Positions 43,085 through 53,408 of a stretch of DNA of 64,000 bases are shown here, piece by piece. The notes under the pieces are model-generated. The model did not search any database and had not been told where the DNA came from. It was given only the letters and a program-made list of their open reading frames with translations. How positions within the stretch are numbered: position 1 is the first letter of the stretch; every line of letters begins with the position of its first letter. Source of the DNA: Idiomarina sp. X4 (GTDB lineage Bacteria > Pseudomonadota > Gammaproteobacteria > Enterobacterales > Alteromonadaceae); contig NZ_CP025000.1 of NCBI RefSeq assembly GCF_002808045.1, forward strand, positions 2,046,001-2,110,000, given 5' to 3'. A program made the translations under genes and the position numbers.

Positions 43085-44380
43085 ATGAAGGAACGGATAG
43101 TAATTGTTGGCGGTGGCGCAGGTGGACTTGAGTTAGCGACACAGCTAGGTCGTAAATTGGGGCGTAAAGGTAAAGCTCAAATTACCTTGATAGATCGCAA
43201 CACAACACATCTTTGGAAACCGTTATTACATGAGGTTGCTTCTGGCGCTTTAGACTCAAGATTGGCAGAGGTTGATTATCGAGGACAAAGCGCCCGGGAA
43301 GGCTTTCAGTTTCTGATTGGTACGTTGGAACACGTTGATAAAGATGCCAAAACTGTCACCCTTGCGGCCATTAATAATAGCGAGGGTGAGGAAGTCCTAA
43401 GTACAAGAAACGTGCCCTATGATCGTTTGATTCTAGCCGTTGGCAGTGTCACTGCAGATTTCGGTACCCCTGGGGTCAAAGAGAATTGCTATTTTTTGGA
43501 CTCTTTAAAACAAGCTGACGCATTTCATGCTGAGCTGCTCGACGAGTTTTTGAGAGTGAACCAAGCACTCGAGGATGGTAAAGAGGCTGAATTGTCATTG
43601 GCTATTGTTGGCGGCGGTGCGACTGGCGTCGAGTTAGCTGCGGAGCTTGTTCACTCGGTGTCCTTATTGTCTATTTACGGACTCAAACATCTCGATAGAA
43701 GCCACTTCAAGGTTCAGTTGATTGAGGCTGGAGAGAGGTTGCTACCGGCTTTACCGGAACGTTTATCCACTTCCGTTCTGAAGAAACTCCGTAAGCTGGG
43801 TGTGGAGGTCATCTTGAATAACCCGGTTAAAGAGGTAACAAAACAACAGCTTTGCCTTTCAGAGGGGGAGCCAATAACGGCCGATATGATGGTATGGGCA
43901 GCAGGTGTCAGAGCGCCGGATATTACCCAGTCCTGGAATTTACAACTTAGAAAAAACAATCAAATAGAAGTTAATGAGTACCTTCAGTCAGTTTCAGATA
44001 AGTCCATTTATGCAATGGGCGATTGTTCGGCCTGTCGGATTGACGACGAACGCTGGGTGCCGCCGCGTGCTCAATCCGCGCATCAGATGGCTGAATGTTT
44101 ATACAAAAATATTTCACGGGAATATGCTGGCCGCGACCCCAAACCTTTTCGTTACAAAGACAGAGGCTCGCTAGTTTCGCTGAGTCGTTTTTCGGCGGTG
44201 GGCAATTTAATGCAAAGCAAAAGTGTGTCTATGTCGATTGAAGGGACATTAGCACGATGGGCCTACGCTAGCTTGTACCGCATGCATCAGCGAGCGTTGC
44301 ATGGCTGGTGGAAAATGTTTTTAATTCTGTTGGTCGATAAGTTAAACCATGCGGTGAAACCCCGTCTGAAGTTGCATTGA
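43085..44380 (+). CDS. ndh: NADH:quinone oxidoreductase, type II (NDH-2)
   Basis: 431 residues of the pyridine nucleotide-disulfide oxidoreductase fold. FAD and NAD(P) Rossmann motifs are IVGGGAGGLELATQLG (about 7-22) and IVGGGATGVELAAEL (about 175-190), and YAMGDCSAC closes the FAD site. It passes electrons from NADH to quinone without proton pumping. The ATG at 43085 (GAGG upstream) is preferred over an ATG at 43073. Confidence 0.92.
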   Translation: MKERIVIVGGGAGGLELATQLGRKLGRKGKAQITLIDRNTTHLWKPLLHEVASGALDSRLAEVDYRGQSAREGFQFLIGTLEHVDKDAKTVTLAAINNSEGEEVLSTRNVPYDRLILAVGSVTADFGTPGVKENCYFLDSLKQADAFHAELLDEFLRVNQALEDGKEAELSLAIVGGGATGVELAAELVHSVSLLSIYGLKHLDRSHFKVQLIEAGERLLPALPERLSTSVLKKLRKLGVEVILNNPVKEVTKQQLCLSEGEPITADMMVWAAGVRAPDITQSWNLQLRKNNQIEVNEYLQSVSDKSIYAMGDCSACRIDDERWVPPRAQSAHQMAECLYKNISREYAGRDPKPFRYKDRGSLVSLSRFSAVGNLMQSKSVSMSIEGTLARWAYASLYRMHQRALHGWWKMFLILLVDKLNHAVKPRLKLH

Positions 44381-44456
44381 CGATATACTTCAGTAGTCGC
44401 ATCAGGCACAATATGGCGTCTGACATTAGAATAAAAAAGTAGACTGACACGGCGAA

Positions 44457-47400
44457 ATGACAGCACCAAACTTTATCCATTTACGCATTCACAGCGACTT
44501 CTCCATGGTCGATGGCTTAGCCAAAGTCGGCCCGATATGTGATGCCGTAGCTGACGCCGGTATGCCGGCATTAGCGATAACCGATCAAATGAATTTTTGT
44601 GGTCTGGTTCGTTATTACGGTACGGCGCATAAATTAGGATTAAAACCTATTATCGGGTGTGACTTTTGGGTACAGCACAGCTATCCGGAAGGTGAGATAT
44701 TTCGTTTGACGGCATTGGCAATGGATAACGACGGTTATCAGCAAATTACACAGTTAATGTCGAAAGCTTATTTGCGAGGACACATAGCGGATAAACCCGT
44801 TATTGATAAAGACTGGCTAAAAGAGCACAACCAGGGGATTATTTTGCTCTCCGGCGCTCGTGAAGGTGATATCGGCCATGCATTATTGAGAAACGACGAT
44901 AAAGAACTTGATGCGGCATTGGACTTTTATCAAGAGTATTTTCCTGATCGCTTTTATCTTGAATTGGTGCGAACTGGACGTCCTAAAGAAGAAGACTACC
45001 TGCACAAAGCGGTAAAGTTAGCTGGTGAAACACAGCTACCCGTCGTTGCGACCAACGAAGTCGTTTTTCTGAAGGAAGAAAACTTTGACGCCCATGAGAT
45101 TCGTGTATCTATTCATGACGGTTATCAGCTTGAAGATCGCCGCCGCCCCAAGAAGTATTCGCCGCAACAGTATCTAAAAACGGCCGAAGAAATGGCGGAG
45201 CTGTTCTCCGATATTCCTGAAGCGTTGGAAAATACCGTTGAAATCGCTAAGCGATGTAATGTGACGGTCCGTTTAGGCGAATACTTTCTGCCGAAATTTC
45301 CGACCGGAGATATGACGACGGAAGACTACTTGGTCAAAGTGTCTGAAGAAGGTTTAGAAGAGCGTCTCGCGTTTCTCTTTCCTGACGAGGAAGAACGCGC
45401 GGCTAAACGTCCAGAATATGATGAGCGTCTAGTAGAAGAGCTTAACGTCATTAATGGGATGGGCTTCCCGGGCTACTTCCTTATCGTTATGGAGTTCATC
45501 CAGTGGAGTAAAGACAATGGCATACCCGTTGGTCCGGGGCGAGGGTCGGGTGCGGGGTCGTTAGTTGCTTACGCACTGAAAATTACCGATTTGGATCCGC
45601 TCGAGTTTGACCTGCTTTTCGAACGGTTTCTGAACCCTGAACGGGTCTCTATGCCGGACTTTGATGTGGACTTCTGTATGGATCGTCGTGATGAGGTTAT
45701 TGACCACGTTGCCGATTTGTACGGTCGCGAAGCGGTATCGCAGATCATTACGTTTGGCACCATGGCTGCGAAAGCCGCAATACGTGATGTAGGGCGTGTC
45801 CTGGGACACCCGTATGGCTTTGTTGATCGCATATCGAAGTTAGTGCCCGGTGACCCGGGGATGACGCTGGAGAAGGCATTTGAAATAGAGCCTCAGCTGG
45901 GAGAATTGTACGATCAGGACGGTGAGGTCAAAGCCATTATTGATATGGCCAGGATTCTAGAGGGTGTCACACGTAATGCCGGTAAACACGCCGGTGGCGT
46001 GGTTATTTCGCCTACCACTATTACCGACTTCTCACCGCTGTATTGTGACGATGAAGGCAAGAACCCGGTCACCCAGTTTGATAAAAACGATGTTGAATCG
46101 GCCGGCTTGGTCAAGTTTGACTTTTTAGGCTTGCGAACACTGACCATTATTCAGTGGGCCGTCGATATGGTAAATGCCCGCAAGGAGAAAGCAGGCGAAG
46201 AGCTTATCGATATCACCGCTATCGATTTGACCGATCCGGCATGTTTCAAATTACTTAAAAAGGCCGAAACAACCGCCGTTTTCCAGCTGGAGTCGCGCGG
46301 CATGAAGGAGCTAATTAAGAAGCTTTTGCCTGACTCTTTTGAAGACATTATCGCATTGGTTGCTCTATTCAGACCGGGACCGTTGCAGTCGGGTATGGTC
46401 GATAACTTCATTGACCGAAAGCATGGTCGTGAAGAAATCTCTTATCCGGATGTTAAGTATCAGCATGACAGCTTGCAGCCGATTCTCGAACCGACATACG
46501 GCGTTATTTTGTACCAAGAGCAAGTTATGCAAATTGCACAGGTACTGGCGGGCTATACTCTGGGTGGCGCTGATTTGTTGCGTCGAGCTATGGGTAAGAA
46601 AAAGCCCGAGGAAATGGCAAAGCAGCGCGAGATTTTCCGGGAAGGAGCAGCGAAGAATAATATTGACCCTGAATTGGCGATGAAAATCTTCGATTTGGTA
46701 GAGAAGTTCGCCGGTTATGGGTTTAATAAATCGCACTCGGCCGCTTATGCCTTAGTGTCGTATCAAACGCTGTGGATGAAGACTCATTATCCGGCAGAGT
46801 TTATGGCTGCGGTGATGTCAGCGGATATGGATAACACCGATAAAATTGTTACGCTGGCGGATGAGTGTGAGCGAATGGGTCTTGAATTATTGCCGCCAGA
46901 CGTCAATAAGGGCGCCTATAAGTTTACTGTTGATGAACAACAGCGTGTTGTTTATGGCATTGGGGCTATTAAAGGTGTTGGCGAAGCGCCGATTGAGTCT
47001 ATTATTCAAGCTAGAAATGAAGGTGGTCCGTTCAAAGATTTGTTCGACTTCTGCTGTCGGGTGAATTTGAAAAAAATGAATAAGCGGGTTCTGGAGCGGC
47101 TAATACGAGCAGGTGCTATGGATAATTTAGGACCACACCGCGCGGCGCTTATGGCGACGCTGGAAAAAGCCATTCGCCAGGCAGAGCAGCATTTGCAGGC
47201 AGAGCAAATTGGTCAGTCCGATATGTTTGGTGTGCTGACTACCGAGCCGGAAGCCGTTGAGCAGGAATTTGTGCAAGTGCGTCACTGGCCGGAGGCCGTG
47301 TGGCTGGAAGGTGAACGGGAGACTCTTGGGCTTTACCTCACCGGACACCCCATTAACCGCTTTAGAAGTGAGTTGAAACACTATGTGTCAAATACTCTGT

Positions 47401-47933
47401 CTAATGTCGGTCCTACACCAAAAGACCAAAGTGTTGCTATTGCGGGACTCGTGATAGATATTCGCGTGCTGACAAACAAACGGGGCCAACGTTTTGCTAT
47501 AGTAACGTTAGATGACAAGACGGCGCGCATGGATGTACGATTATTCAGCAATGAATACGAAAGTTATCAAGAATTGCTCGAAAAAGACCGAATTTTGTGG
47601 GTAAAAGGTGAGGTCAGATTTGATAACTTTAGTAATAGCAATACAATGACCGCTAGAGAAGTGATGGCTATCGAGCAAGCGCGTGAGAGTTATTTACGCA
47701 GTTTGTCGATTACGCTGACGGAAGATGCACTTGAAAATGGTGTGGCAGGTAAGCTGGAGACAGTGCTGGCGCCTTATGCGAAAGGAACCTGCCCAATAAA
47801 GCTTCGTTATAACTCGTCGTATGCGAAGGCAGAATTGTCAGTGGAAGCGAATTGGTATGTGACGCCATCGGATGAATTAATAGACGAATTACAGAACTTG
47901 CTGGGGAATCAGCAGGTTTCACTCGAATTTTAA
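44457..47933 (+). CDS. dnaE: DNA polymerase III alpha subunit
   Basis: 1158 residues. The N-terminal PHP domain begins [14 protein letters not shown]. The catalytic aspartates Asp401 and Asp403 fall in [13 protein letters not shown], at the same numbers as in the E. coli enzyme. Thumb, finger, HhH and C-terminal OB parts follow. In many gammaproteobacteria lpxB-rnhB precede dnaE, but here NDH-2 does. It lies 15 bases before accA. Confidence 0.98.
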   Translation: MTAPNFIHLRIHSDFSMVDGLAKVGPICDAVADAGMPALAITDQMNFCGLVRYYGTAHKLGLKPIIGCDFWVQHSYPEGEIFRLTALAMDNDGYQQITQLMSKAYLRGHIADKPVIDKDWLKEHNQGIILLSGAREGDIGHALLRNDDKELDAALDFYQEYFPDRFYLELVRTGRPKEEDYLHKAVKLAGETQLPVVATNEVVFLKEENFDAHEIRVSIHDGYQLEDRRRPKKYSPQQYLKTAEEMAELFSDIPEALENTVEIAKRCNVTVRLGEYFLPKFPTGDMTTEDYLVKVSEEGLEERLAFLFPDEEERAAKRPEYDERLVEELNVINGMGFPGYFLIVMEFIQWSKDNGIPVGPGRGSGAGSLVAYALKITDLDPLEFDLLFERFLNPERVSMPDFDVDFCMDRRDEVIDHVADLYGREAVSQIITFGTMAAKAAIRDVGRVLGHPYGFVDRISKLVPGDPGMTLEKAFEIEPQLGELYDQDGEVKAIIDMARILEGVTRNAGKHAGGVVISPTTITDFSPLYCDDEGKNPVTQFDKNDVESAGLVKFDFLGLRTLTIIQWAVDMVNARKEKAGEELIDITAIDLTDPACFKLLKKAETTAVFQLESRGMKELIKKLLPDSFEDIIALVALFRPGPLQSGMVDNFIDRKHGREEISYPDVKYQHDSLQPILEPTYGVILYQEQVMQIAQVLAGYTLGGADLLRRAMGKKKPEEMAKQREIFREGAAKNNIDPELAMKIFDLVEKFAGYGFNKSHSAAYALVSYQTLWMKTHYPAEFMAAVMSADMDNTDKIVTLADECERMGLELLPPDVNKGAYKFTVDEQQRVVYGIGAIKGVGEAPIESIIQARNEGGPFKDLFDFCCRVNLKKMNKRVLERLIRAGAMDNLGPHRAALMATLEKAIRQAEQHLQAEQIGQSDMFGVLTTEPEAVEQEFVQVRHWPEAVWLEGERETLGLYLTGHPINRFRSELKHYVSNTLSNVGPTPKDQSVAIAGLVIDIRVLTNKRGQRFAIVTLDDKTARMDVRLFSNEYESYQELLEKDRILWVKGEVRFDNFSNSNTMTAREVMAIEQARESYLRSLSITLTEDALENGVAGKLETVLAPYAKGTCPIKLRYNSSYAKAELSVEANWYVTPSDELIDELQNLLGNQQVSLEF

Positions 47934-47948
47934 AGGAAATGACAGCGA

Positions 47949-48905
47949 ATGAGCCTTAATTTTCTGGATTTTGAACAGCCAATAGCTGAGCTCGAAGCGC
48001 AGATCGAAGAATTAAAGTCAGTCGGCAAGCGCGGCGAACTTGACATTAATATTGAAGAAGAAGTTCAGCGTTTAACAAAGAAGAGCCAGGAGCTCACAGA
48101 AAAAATATTTTCTGATTTAGGCGCCTGGCAGGTTGCGCAGTTGGCTCGCCATCCATTACGACCGTATACACTCGATTACATTCGGATGATTTTTACCGAG
48201 TTTGATGAGCTGGCGGGTGATAGAACGTTTGCGAATGACGAAGCTATTGTTGGCGGTATGGCACGCCTTGATGGCACACCGGTGATGGTGATTGGCCAGC
48301 AGAAAGGACGCGAGACCAAAGAGAAAATTCGCCGTAACTTTGGTATGCCAAAACCAGAGGGCTACCGCAAAGCGCTGCGATTAATGGAAACCGCGGAACG
48401 TTTTAATTTACCTATTATTACATTCATCGACACCCCAGGAGCCTACCCGGGCATTGGTGCCGAAGAGCGCGGACAAAGTGAAGCCATTGCCCGTAACTTA
48501 AAAGTTATGTCGCGACTGAATGTGCCCATTATCTGTACGGTAATTGGTGAGGGAGGCTCAGGTGGTGCATTAGCGATTGGTGTTGGCGATAAAGTGAATA
48601 TGTTGCAGTACAGCACTTACTCGGTTATTTCACCCGAAGGGTGTGCGTCTATTCTATGGAAGAGTGCCAGTAAAGCGCCATTAGCGGCAGAAGCCATGGG
48701 GGTTACTGCGCAGCGGAGTAAAGAGCTTGGCCTTATTGATGCTATTATCCCAGAGCCGTTGGGCGGTGCGCATCGCCACGCAGAGGAAATGGCGAGCCGT
48801 TTGAAGCAGCAACTGCTGTCAGACGTGAAATCATTGGAAGGACTGAGTAAGTCTGAACGTTTGGATCAGCGTTACAAAAAACTGATGTCGTTTGGGTACT
48901 GCTAA
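47949..48905 (+). CDS. accA: Acetyl-CoA carboxylase carboxyltransferase subunit alpha
   Basis: 318 residues with the ClpP/crotonase-like carboxyltransferase fold (for example [20 protein letters not shown] and [15 protein letters not shown]). With AccD it transfers CO2 from biotin to acetyl-CoA, making malonyl-CoA for fatty acids. It follows dnaE by 15 bases and precedes tilS by 5, the usual dnaE-accA-tilS order. Confidence 0.98.
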   Translation: MSLNFLDFEQPIAELEAQIEELKSVGKRGELDINIEEEVQRLTKKSQELTEKIFSDLGAWQVAQLARHPLRPYTLDYIRMIFTEFDELAGDRTFANDEAIVGGMARLDGTPVMVIGQQKGRETKEKIRRNFGMPKPEGYRKALRLMETAERFNLPIITFIDTPGAYPGIGAEERGQSEAIARNLKVMSRLNVPIICTVIGEGGSGGALAIGVGDKVNMLQYSTYSVISPEGCASILWKSASKAPLAAEAMGVTAQRSKELGLIDAIIPEPLGGAHRHAEEMASRLKQQLLSDVKSLEGLSKSERLDQRYKKLMSFGYC

Positions 48906-48910
48906 GCATA

Positions 48911-50245
48911 ATGTCCACTGATGCGCTTTATGAGCGTTTCTTAAATGTTATTAACCGACTATCTCTGCACCCGGGGCAGCAAATTGTTGCTGCCTTAGGT
49001 GGTGGAGCCGACTCACAAACCATCCTCGATTTATTGATGCGCTTTCGGCGCGACAACCCGCAGTACAATTACTTAGCTATTCATTTGGATCATAGCTTTC
49101 ATCCAGACTCAGGTCGATGGTCAGACGTTATTCACGAAGCTGCAAAGGCTTATGGGGTTGATACCATTTTTGAGCCTCTTGAAGTTCCCATGAAAAGTCG
49201 AGTGAGCAAAGAAGCTATTGGTCGAGAGCTTCGCTATAAGCGTTTGGCAGAGCTGACCGAACCTAATGCGGTGTTGCTGCTAGGGCAACATAAGAATGAT
49301 CAAATAGAAACCTTTTTGCTGCAATTAAAACGAGGTAGCGGTCCTAAGGGTTTAGCGTCCATGGCTGAGGTTCAGCCCTGGGAAGGGGAACGCACGATTT
49401 GTCGACCGTTACTGAGTACCAGTAAAAATGAAATCTTAGGCTACGCCGAGTCTAATCAGTTAACCTGGATTGAAGACGACACCAACTACGACACGACAAT
49501 TGAGCGTAACTTCTTAAGGCATGACGTTATTCCTACATTAGAAAAACGCTGGCCCCACTTTGGTATGAGTGTTATACGCTCTGCCAAACTGTGTGCCGAA
49601 CAACAGGACGTCATGGATGAGCTACTTCTGGAAAAGTTACAGTTGGCTCAGCAAGAGAAGAGCTCCCATTGTTTTCCTCTGAATATACTCGAAGGCGCAT
49701 CGGCGGCAATGCAACGTGCATTACTGCGCACCTGGCTTCAAACGCTCGGCAAAAGTTTGCCAAGTTATGAGCAACTCGAGCAAATAAGGCGGCAAAGTTT
49801 GAACGTTCGTTCAGACAGTCAGCTGGAAATTAGCTGCCAAGGTTATTGGGTTCGGTATTTTCAGAACGCTCTATGGGTTGATGACGGTGCTCCGGAAGCT
49901 ATTTCCGAAGTAGCCATTTCCAAGCCCTTGACAAATTTTGGCGGATGGGGAAGTTTGCGGGTTCCTGAAAGCTTATTGTCGGAGTCGGAACGACTTACCA
50001 TCAGTTGCATCCATCCGAAAAGCAAACTTGGCAAGCCTGGGCGGAGCGGACGCAAGAAGTTAATAGACTGGCTGAAAGAAAGAGGTTTAGCGCCCTGGTT
50101 GAGGCAGCGGATGCCAGTTTTACAATCTGGCGACAACTGTATCTGGACACCTGTCACAGGCTGGTTGACCACAGATCCCGAAAACCACAAACCGCCGACG
50201 TTAAAACCAAGCTGGGAAACGTCGCTACAATGGCTAAATGATTAG
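48911..50245 (+). CDS. tilS: tRNA(Ile)-lysidine synthase TilS
   Basis: 444 residues. TilS makes lysidine at C34 of tRNA-Ile2. The N-terminal PP-loop reads LGGGADSQTI (29-38), where the usual SGGxDS starts with Ser but here has Gly30. The C-terminal TilS substrate-binding domain is present to the end. The change may alter ATP binding, or be natural variation. Its stop overlaps the convergent diguanylate cyclase gene by four bases. Confidence 0.94.
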   Translation: MSTDALYERFLNVINRLSLHPGQQIVAALGGGADSQTILDLLMRFRRDNPQYNYLAIHLDHSFHPDSGRWSDVIHEAAKAYGVDTIFEPLEVPMKSRVSKEAIGRELRYKRLAELTEPNAVLLLGQHKNDQIETFLLQLKRGSGPKGLASMAEVQPWEGERTICRPLLSTSKNEILGYAESNQLTWIEDDTNYDTTIERNFLRHDVIPTLEKRWPHFGMSVIRSAKLCAEQQDVMDELLLEKLQLAQQEKSSHCFPLNILEGASAAMQRALLRTWLQTLGKSLPSYEQLEQIRRQSLNVRSDSQLEISCQGYWVRYFQNALWVDDGAPEAISEVAISKPLTNFGGWGSLRVPESLLSESERLTISCIHPKSKLGKPGRSGRKKLIDWLKERGLAPWLRQRMPVLQSGDNCIWTPVTGWLTTDPENHKPPTLKPSWETSLQWLND

Positions 50246-51141
50246 TTCACCCTAGAGCGCAATGACTTTGCCTCGTACAAACGCTTATCCACTTCGTCAA
50301 GAACATCGTCTGCAGAGTGAAAGCTTTCCATCTGTATCGCACCTGAGCTAAAAGCAACATTTAAAGACATCAACTTTGAATCGCGACTAATGGCTTTCTT
50401 TATACGTTCAATAATTTCACTCACCTGGCTTTTGGGCGTATCTTCCAAAACCAAAACGAACTCATCGCCGCCGTAGCGAAAAATGCGATCGGTGTCTCTG
50501 AGTTCATGTTTGATAAGCTGAGCGAACTGCTGTAATACTTCATCACCCTGTTGATGACCAAAGTTATCATTCACCTGTTTAAAGTTATCCATGTCGATAA
50601 GCACAATACTCACATCTTTTTGAGGGTCGCGCTTAAGTTTGGCGGTGATGTGTGCCAGAGTTTCATCGAGCAGCGATCGGTTGCCAACACCGGTTAGGTG
50701 GTCTTTAACCGCTGCCTGACGTACTTTGGAATAAGCCATGGAGTTGCGCAAAGGGAAAGTCAATTGTTTATGCATTTGCTCAAGACGAAGCTTTACAGCG
50801 TACGACGCCGGTTGCTTGAATTGGTAAAGCATTTGCCCAAGATATTGGTCGTCAGCGTAAAGCATAACCGCATATTCAAAGTGACTTTCGTCGTATTGAC
50901 CGCATAAGTTAATGACTTGATCATCGGAGACAAATTGCATCGCTTTGACAGGCATTCGCTCTAAAACGGCATGGCTGTAAATTGATAGCAAAGAGGTAAT
51001 ATCAAGCGTTGTCTGCAGCTTCTCACTCAACGACGATGAGTTTGCTTTAATATCGTCACTTGAGGTGAGTTGGCTGACCAACGCCTGAGTTTTGTTGATA
51101 GCAGAGTTTAAGCGATCTCTAATTACAGCTTTACCTAACAT
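50242..51141 (-). CDS. Diguanylate cyclase with GGDEF domain
   Basis: 299 residues. A helical N-terminal part (about 1-140) has no transmembrane segment. The C-terminal GGDEF domain has GGDEF at 224-228 and an inhibitory RxxD site RDTD at 215-218, five residues before it. It should make cyclic di-GMP and be product-inhibited. The input signal is unknown. Confidence 0.93.
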   Translation of the reverse strand: MLGKAVIRDRLNSAINKTQALVSQLTSSDDIKANSSSLSEKLQTTLDITSLLSIYSHAVLERMPVKAMQFVSDDQVINLCGQYDESHFEYAVMLYADDQYLGQMLYQFKQPASYAVKLRLEQMHKQLTFPLRNSMAYSKVRQAAVKDHLTGVGNRSLLDETLAHITAKLKRDPQKDVSIVLIDMDNFKQVNDNFGHQQGDEVLQQFAQLIKHELRDTDRIFRYGGDEFVLVLEDTPKSQVSEIIERIKKAISRDSKLMSLNVAFSSGAIQMESFHSADDVLDEVDKRLYEAKSLRSRVN

Positions 51142-51300
51142 GTGCTATTTGACTCCAGTGAATTTTGTCTGAATATCGTTAAGCAAAATTCAAGCCAATA
51201 TAAAAAATAACAATTAAAACAAATGGTTATAAAGTCAGTTTTTCTGAAACAAAACAGTGTTAATATTTTGACAGCAATATTTAAGACAAAGAGGGACTGA

Positions 51301-53268
51301 ATGAACGGGACGTTTTCCAGCTTATTGATGTTACTGGCGGTAGCGGTAGTGCTTGTATGGCTCTTCCGAAGAGTAAAACTACCCGCAATACTGGCGTATC
51401 TGGTGGCTGGAATTATAGCCGGGCCGGAAATCATGGGTTGGATTAAGGATCCTGACGATTACCACTTGGTTGCAGAGTTGGGTATTGTTTTCCTTCTGTT
51501 CTCTCTTGGTTTGGAATTTTCCTTGCCCAAAATGATGGCAATGCGTCGTTGGGTATTTGGTTTAGGTGCAGCTCAGGTCATTGGCTCATTACTGGTGTTT
51601 ATGCTTATCGGCTTCCTTTGGCTTGGTGAGTGGGCGGCGTCACTCGCGATTGCCGGGGCGCTGGCGTTGTCATCGACTGCCGTGGTTATTAAACAGCTCA
51701 AAGAAAGTGCACAAACCGCGACTCGACGAGGGCAAATGACGGTAGCCATTTTGCTGTTCCAGGACATTGCGGTTGTTCCGTTACTAATTATTATTCCGTT
51801 GTTGGCGTCAGATTCAGGCAGTATCGGTTATACGTTACTCCTGGCCTTAGCCAAAGGTACCGCCGTTATCGCTGTACTTATGGCTGTGGGTAAATGGGTA
51901 CTACCGTACTTATTTAAAGAAATAGCCAAGCAAAGAACCGACGAGCTGTTTGTACTGGCAACCTTGTTGGTCGCATTGGTTGCCGGTGGTATGACGCATT
52001 TATTTGGCTTGTCGATGGCGCTTGGCGCGTTTTTGGCCGGTATGATGCTGGGCGAGAGTCAATACAAACATCAGTTAGAGGCTGATATTAGGCCGTTCCG
52101 CGACATTCTAATGGGCTTGTTTTTCACCACCATAGGCATGCAGTTACAGTTGGATGGCTTTGTAAACAACCTGCACTGGATCTTACTGGCCGTTTTGATC
52201 ATGTCCATTGTTAAAATTGCCATTATCAGTTCTGTTGCCAGACTGATGGGGGAGCGAGATACCGACTCCTGGGGTAGTGCGATATCGCTGTTTCAAATGG
52301 GCGAGTTTGGTTTTGTTATTGTGGCTTTGGCCAATAATCACAATCTTTTGTCGCCGGAAATTGTGACCAGCATGATAGGTATTGGTGTGTTTAGTATGGC
52401 GATAACGCCAATCATTATTCACCGCCTCAAGCCTTTAGTCGATGCAATTATTCGCACACCTGACCCTATTGAGCAAATAGAAAGTCAGCGCATACCAAAA
52501 GGGGACGGACTGGAAAATCAAGTACTTATTTGTGGTTTTGGACGCACAGGACAAACCATCAGTCGCTTCTTGGATGCCGAAGGTATTACACACATAGCCG
52601 TTGATAACGACCCTTTACGTGTCCAGGAAGCGGTTGCGGGTGGCGCACGTGTTTACTTTGGTGACAGTGCTCGCAAAGACATATTACGGGCGGTTGGCGC
52701 TGAGAAAGTTGACCTGGTTATTATCAGTTTTGCAGATGATGTGCGAGCAATAGAGGTATTAAAAGAGCTGCGGTTACTCAATCCGAACGCCTATGTCATT
52801 GTGCGCAGTCGGGACGATCAAAATCTAAGCGCTTTGCAAAATTCTGGTGCTTCTCAGGTTGTGCCGGACACACTCGAAGCCAGCCTAATGCTTATTTCTC
52901 ATGTATTAAGCCACAGTGGCATCCCTATTCGCCGTATTTTAGCGCGCCTGGATAAAGAGCGTCGTAATCATTACGGGGAAATGCACGGGTTTTTCCAGGG
53001 GTCAGAAACCGATATGGGGCCTGAAATGGTGGATAAACTGGAGTTCTTGCGCGCGGTAACTTTACCTGAAGGCGCTTGGGCGAACGGCAAAACAGTCGCG
53101 TCTCTAAATTGGGAAGAGCATAATGTTCAGCTTAAAGCGATACGCCGCGACGATGAAGAGTATCCTAACCCGGACGATGCCACCGAATTTGAACCTCAAG
53201 ACGTGGTTCTGTTAGTCGGAAAACCGCGCTATGTAGAGGCGGCGGAGCGTTGGTTATTGGAAGGGTAA
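51301..53268 (+). CDS. Monovalent cation:proton antiporter, Kef-type (CPA2) with RCK domain
   Basis: 655 residues. A Na+/H+ exchanger domain (about 10-380, around 12 membrane segments) precedes a TrkA-N domain (about 410-530) with the NAD-binding ICGFGRTGQTISRF and a TrkA-C domain (about 570-650). It probably exports potassium or sodium in exchange for protons. KefB and KefC normally need glutathione-dependent partners, and no kefF or kefG is seen beside it. Confidence 0.93.
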   Translation: MNGTFSSLLMLLAVAVVLVWLFRRVKLPAILAYLVAGIIAGPEIMGWIKDPDDYHLVAELGIVFLLFSLGLEFSLPKMMAMRRWVFGLGAAQVIGSLLVFMLIGFLWLGEWAASLAIAGALALSSTAVVIKQLKESAQTATRRGQMTVAILLFQDIAVVPLLIIIPLLASDSGSIGYTLLLALAKGTAVIAVLMAVGKWVLPYLFKEIAKQRTDELFVLATLLVALVAGGMTHLFGLSMALGAFLAGMMLGESQYKHQLEADIRPFRDILMGLFFTTIGMQLQLDGFVNNLHWILLAVLIMSIVKIAIISSVARLMGERDTDSWGSAISLFQMGEFGFVIVALANNHNLLSPEIVTSMIGIGVFSMAITPIIIHRLKPLVDAIIRTPDPIEQIESQRIPKGDGLENQVLICGFGRTGQTISRFLDAEGITHIAVDNDPLRVQEAVAGGARVYFGDSARKDILRAVGAEKVDLVIISFADDVRAIEVLKELRLLNPNAYVIVRSRDDQNLSALQNSGASQVVPDTLEASLMLISHVLSHSGIPIRRILARLDKERRNHYGEMHGFFQGSETDMGPEMVDKLEFLRAVTLPEGAWANGKTVASLNWEEHNVQLKAIRRDDEEYPNPDDATEFEPQDVVLLVGKPRYVEAAERWLLEG

Positions 53269-53332
53269 CTTAGTTTTGTAATAGTCCGTTACAACTTATT
53301 AGGGAAAAATCACAGTTCGCAACAGTTAAGGT

Positions 53333-53353
53333 CTAACAATTTACATTTGTTAG
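53333..53353. promoter_or_regulatory. Palindrome upstream of the RND efflux genes
   Basis: CTAACAA (53333-53339) and TTGTTAG (53347-53353) form exact 7-base arms with a 7-base spacer, about 55 bases before the adaptor start. It is a candidate operator; no regulator gene is beside it. Confidence 0.4.
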
Positions 53354-53408
53354 GCTGATAATAACACTATAAGAAATCTTAAAATTAACTAAAGCTGAGC
53401 GAACTGTG

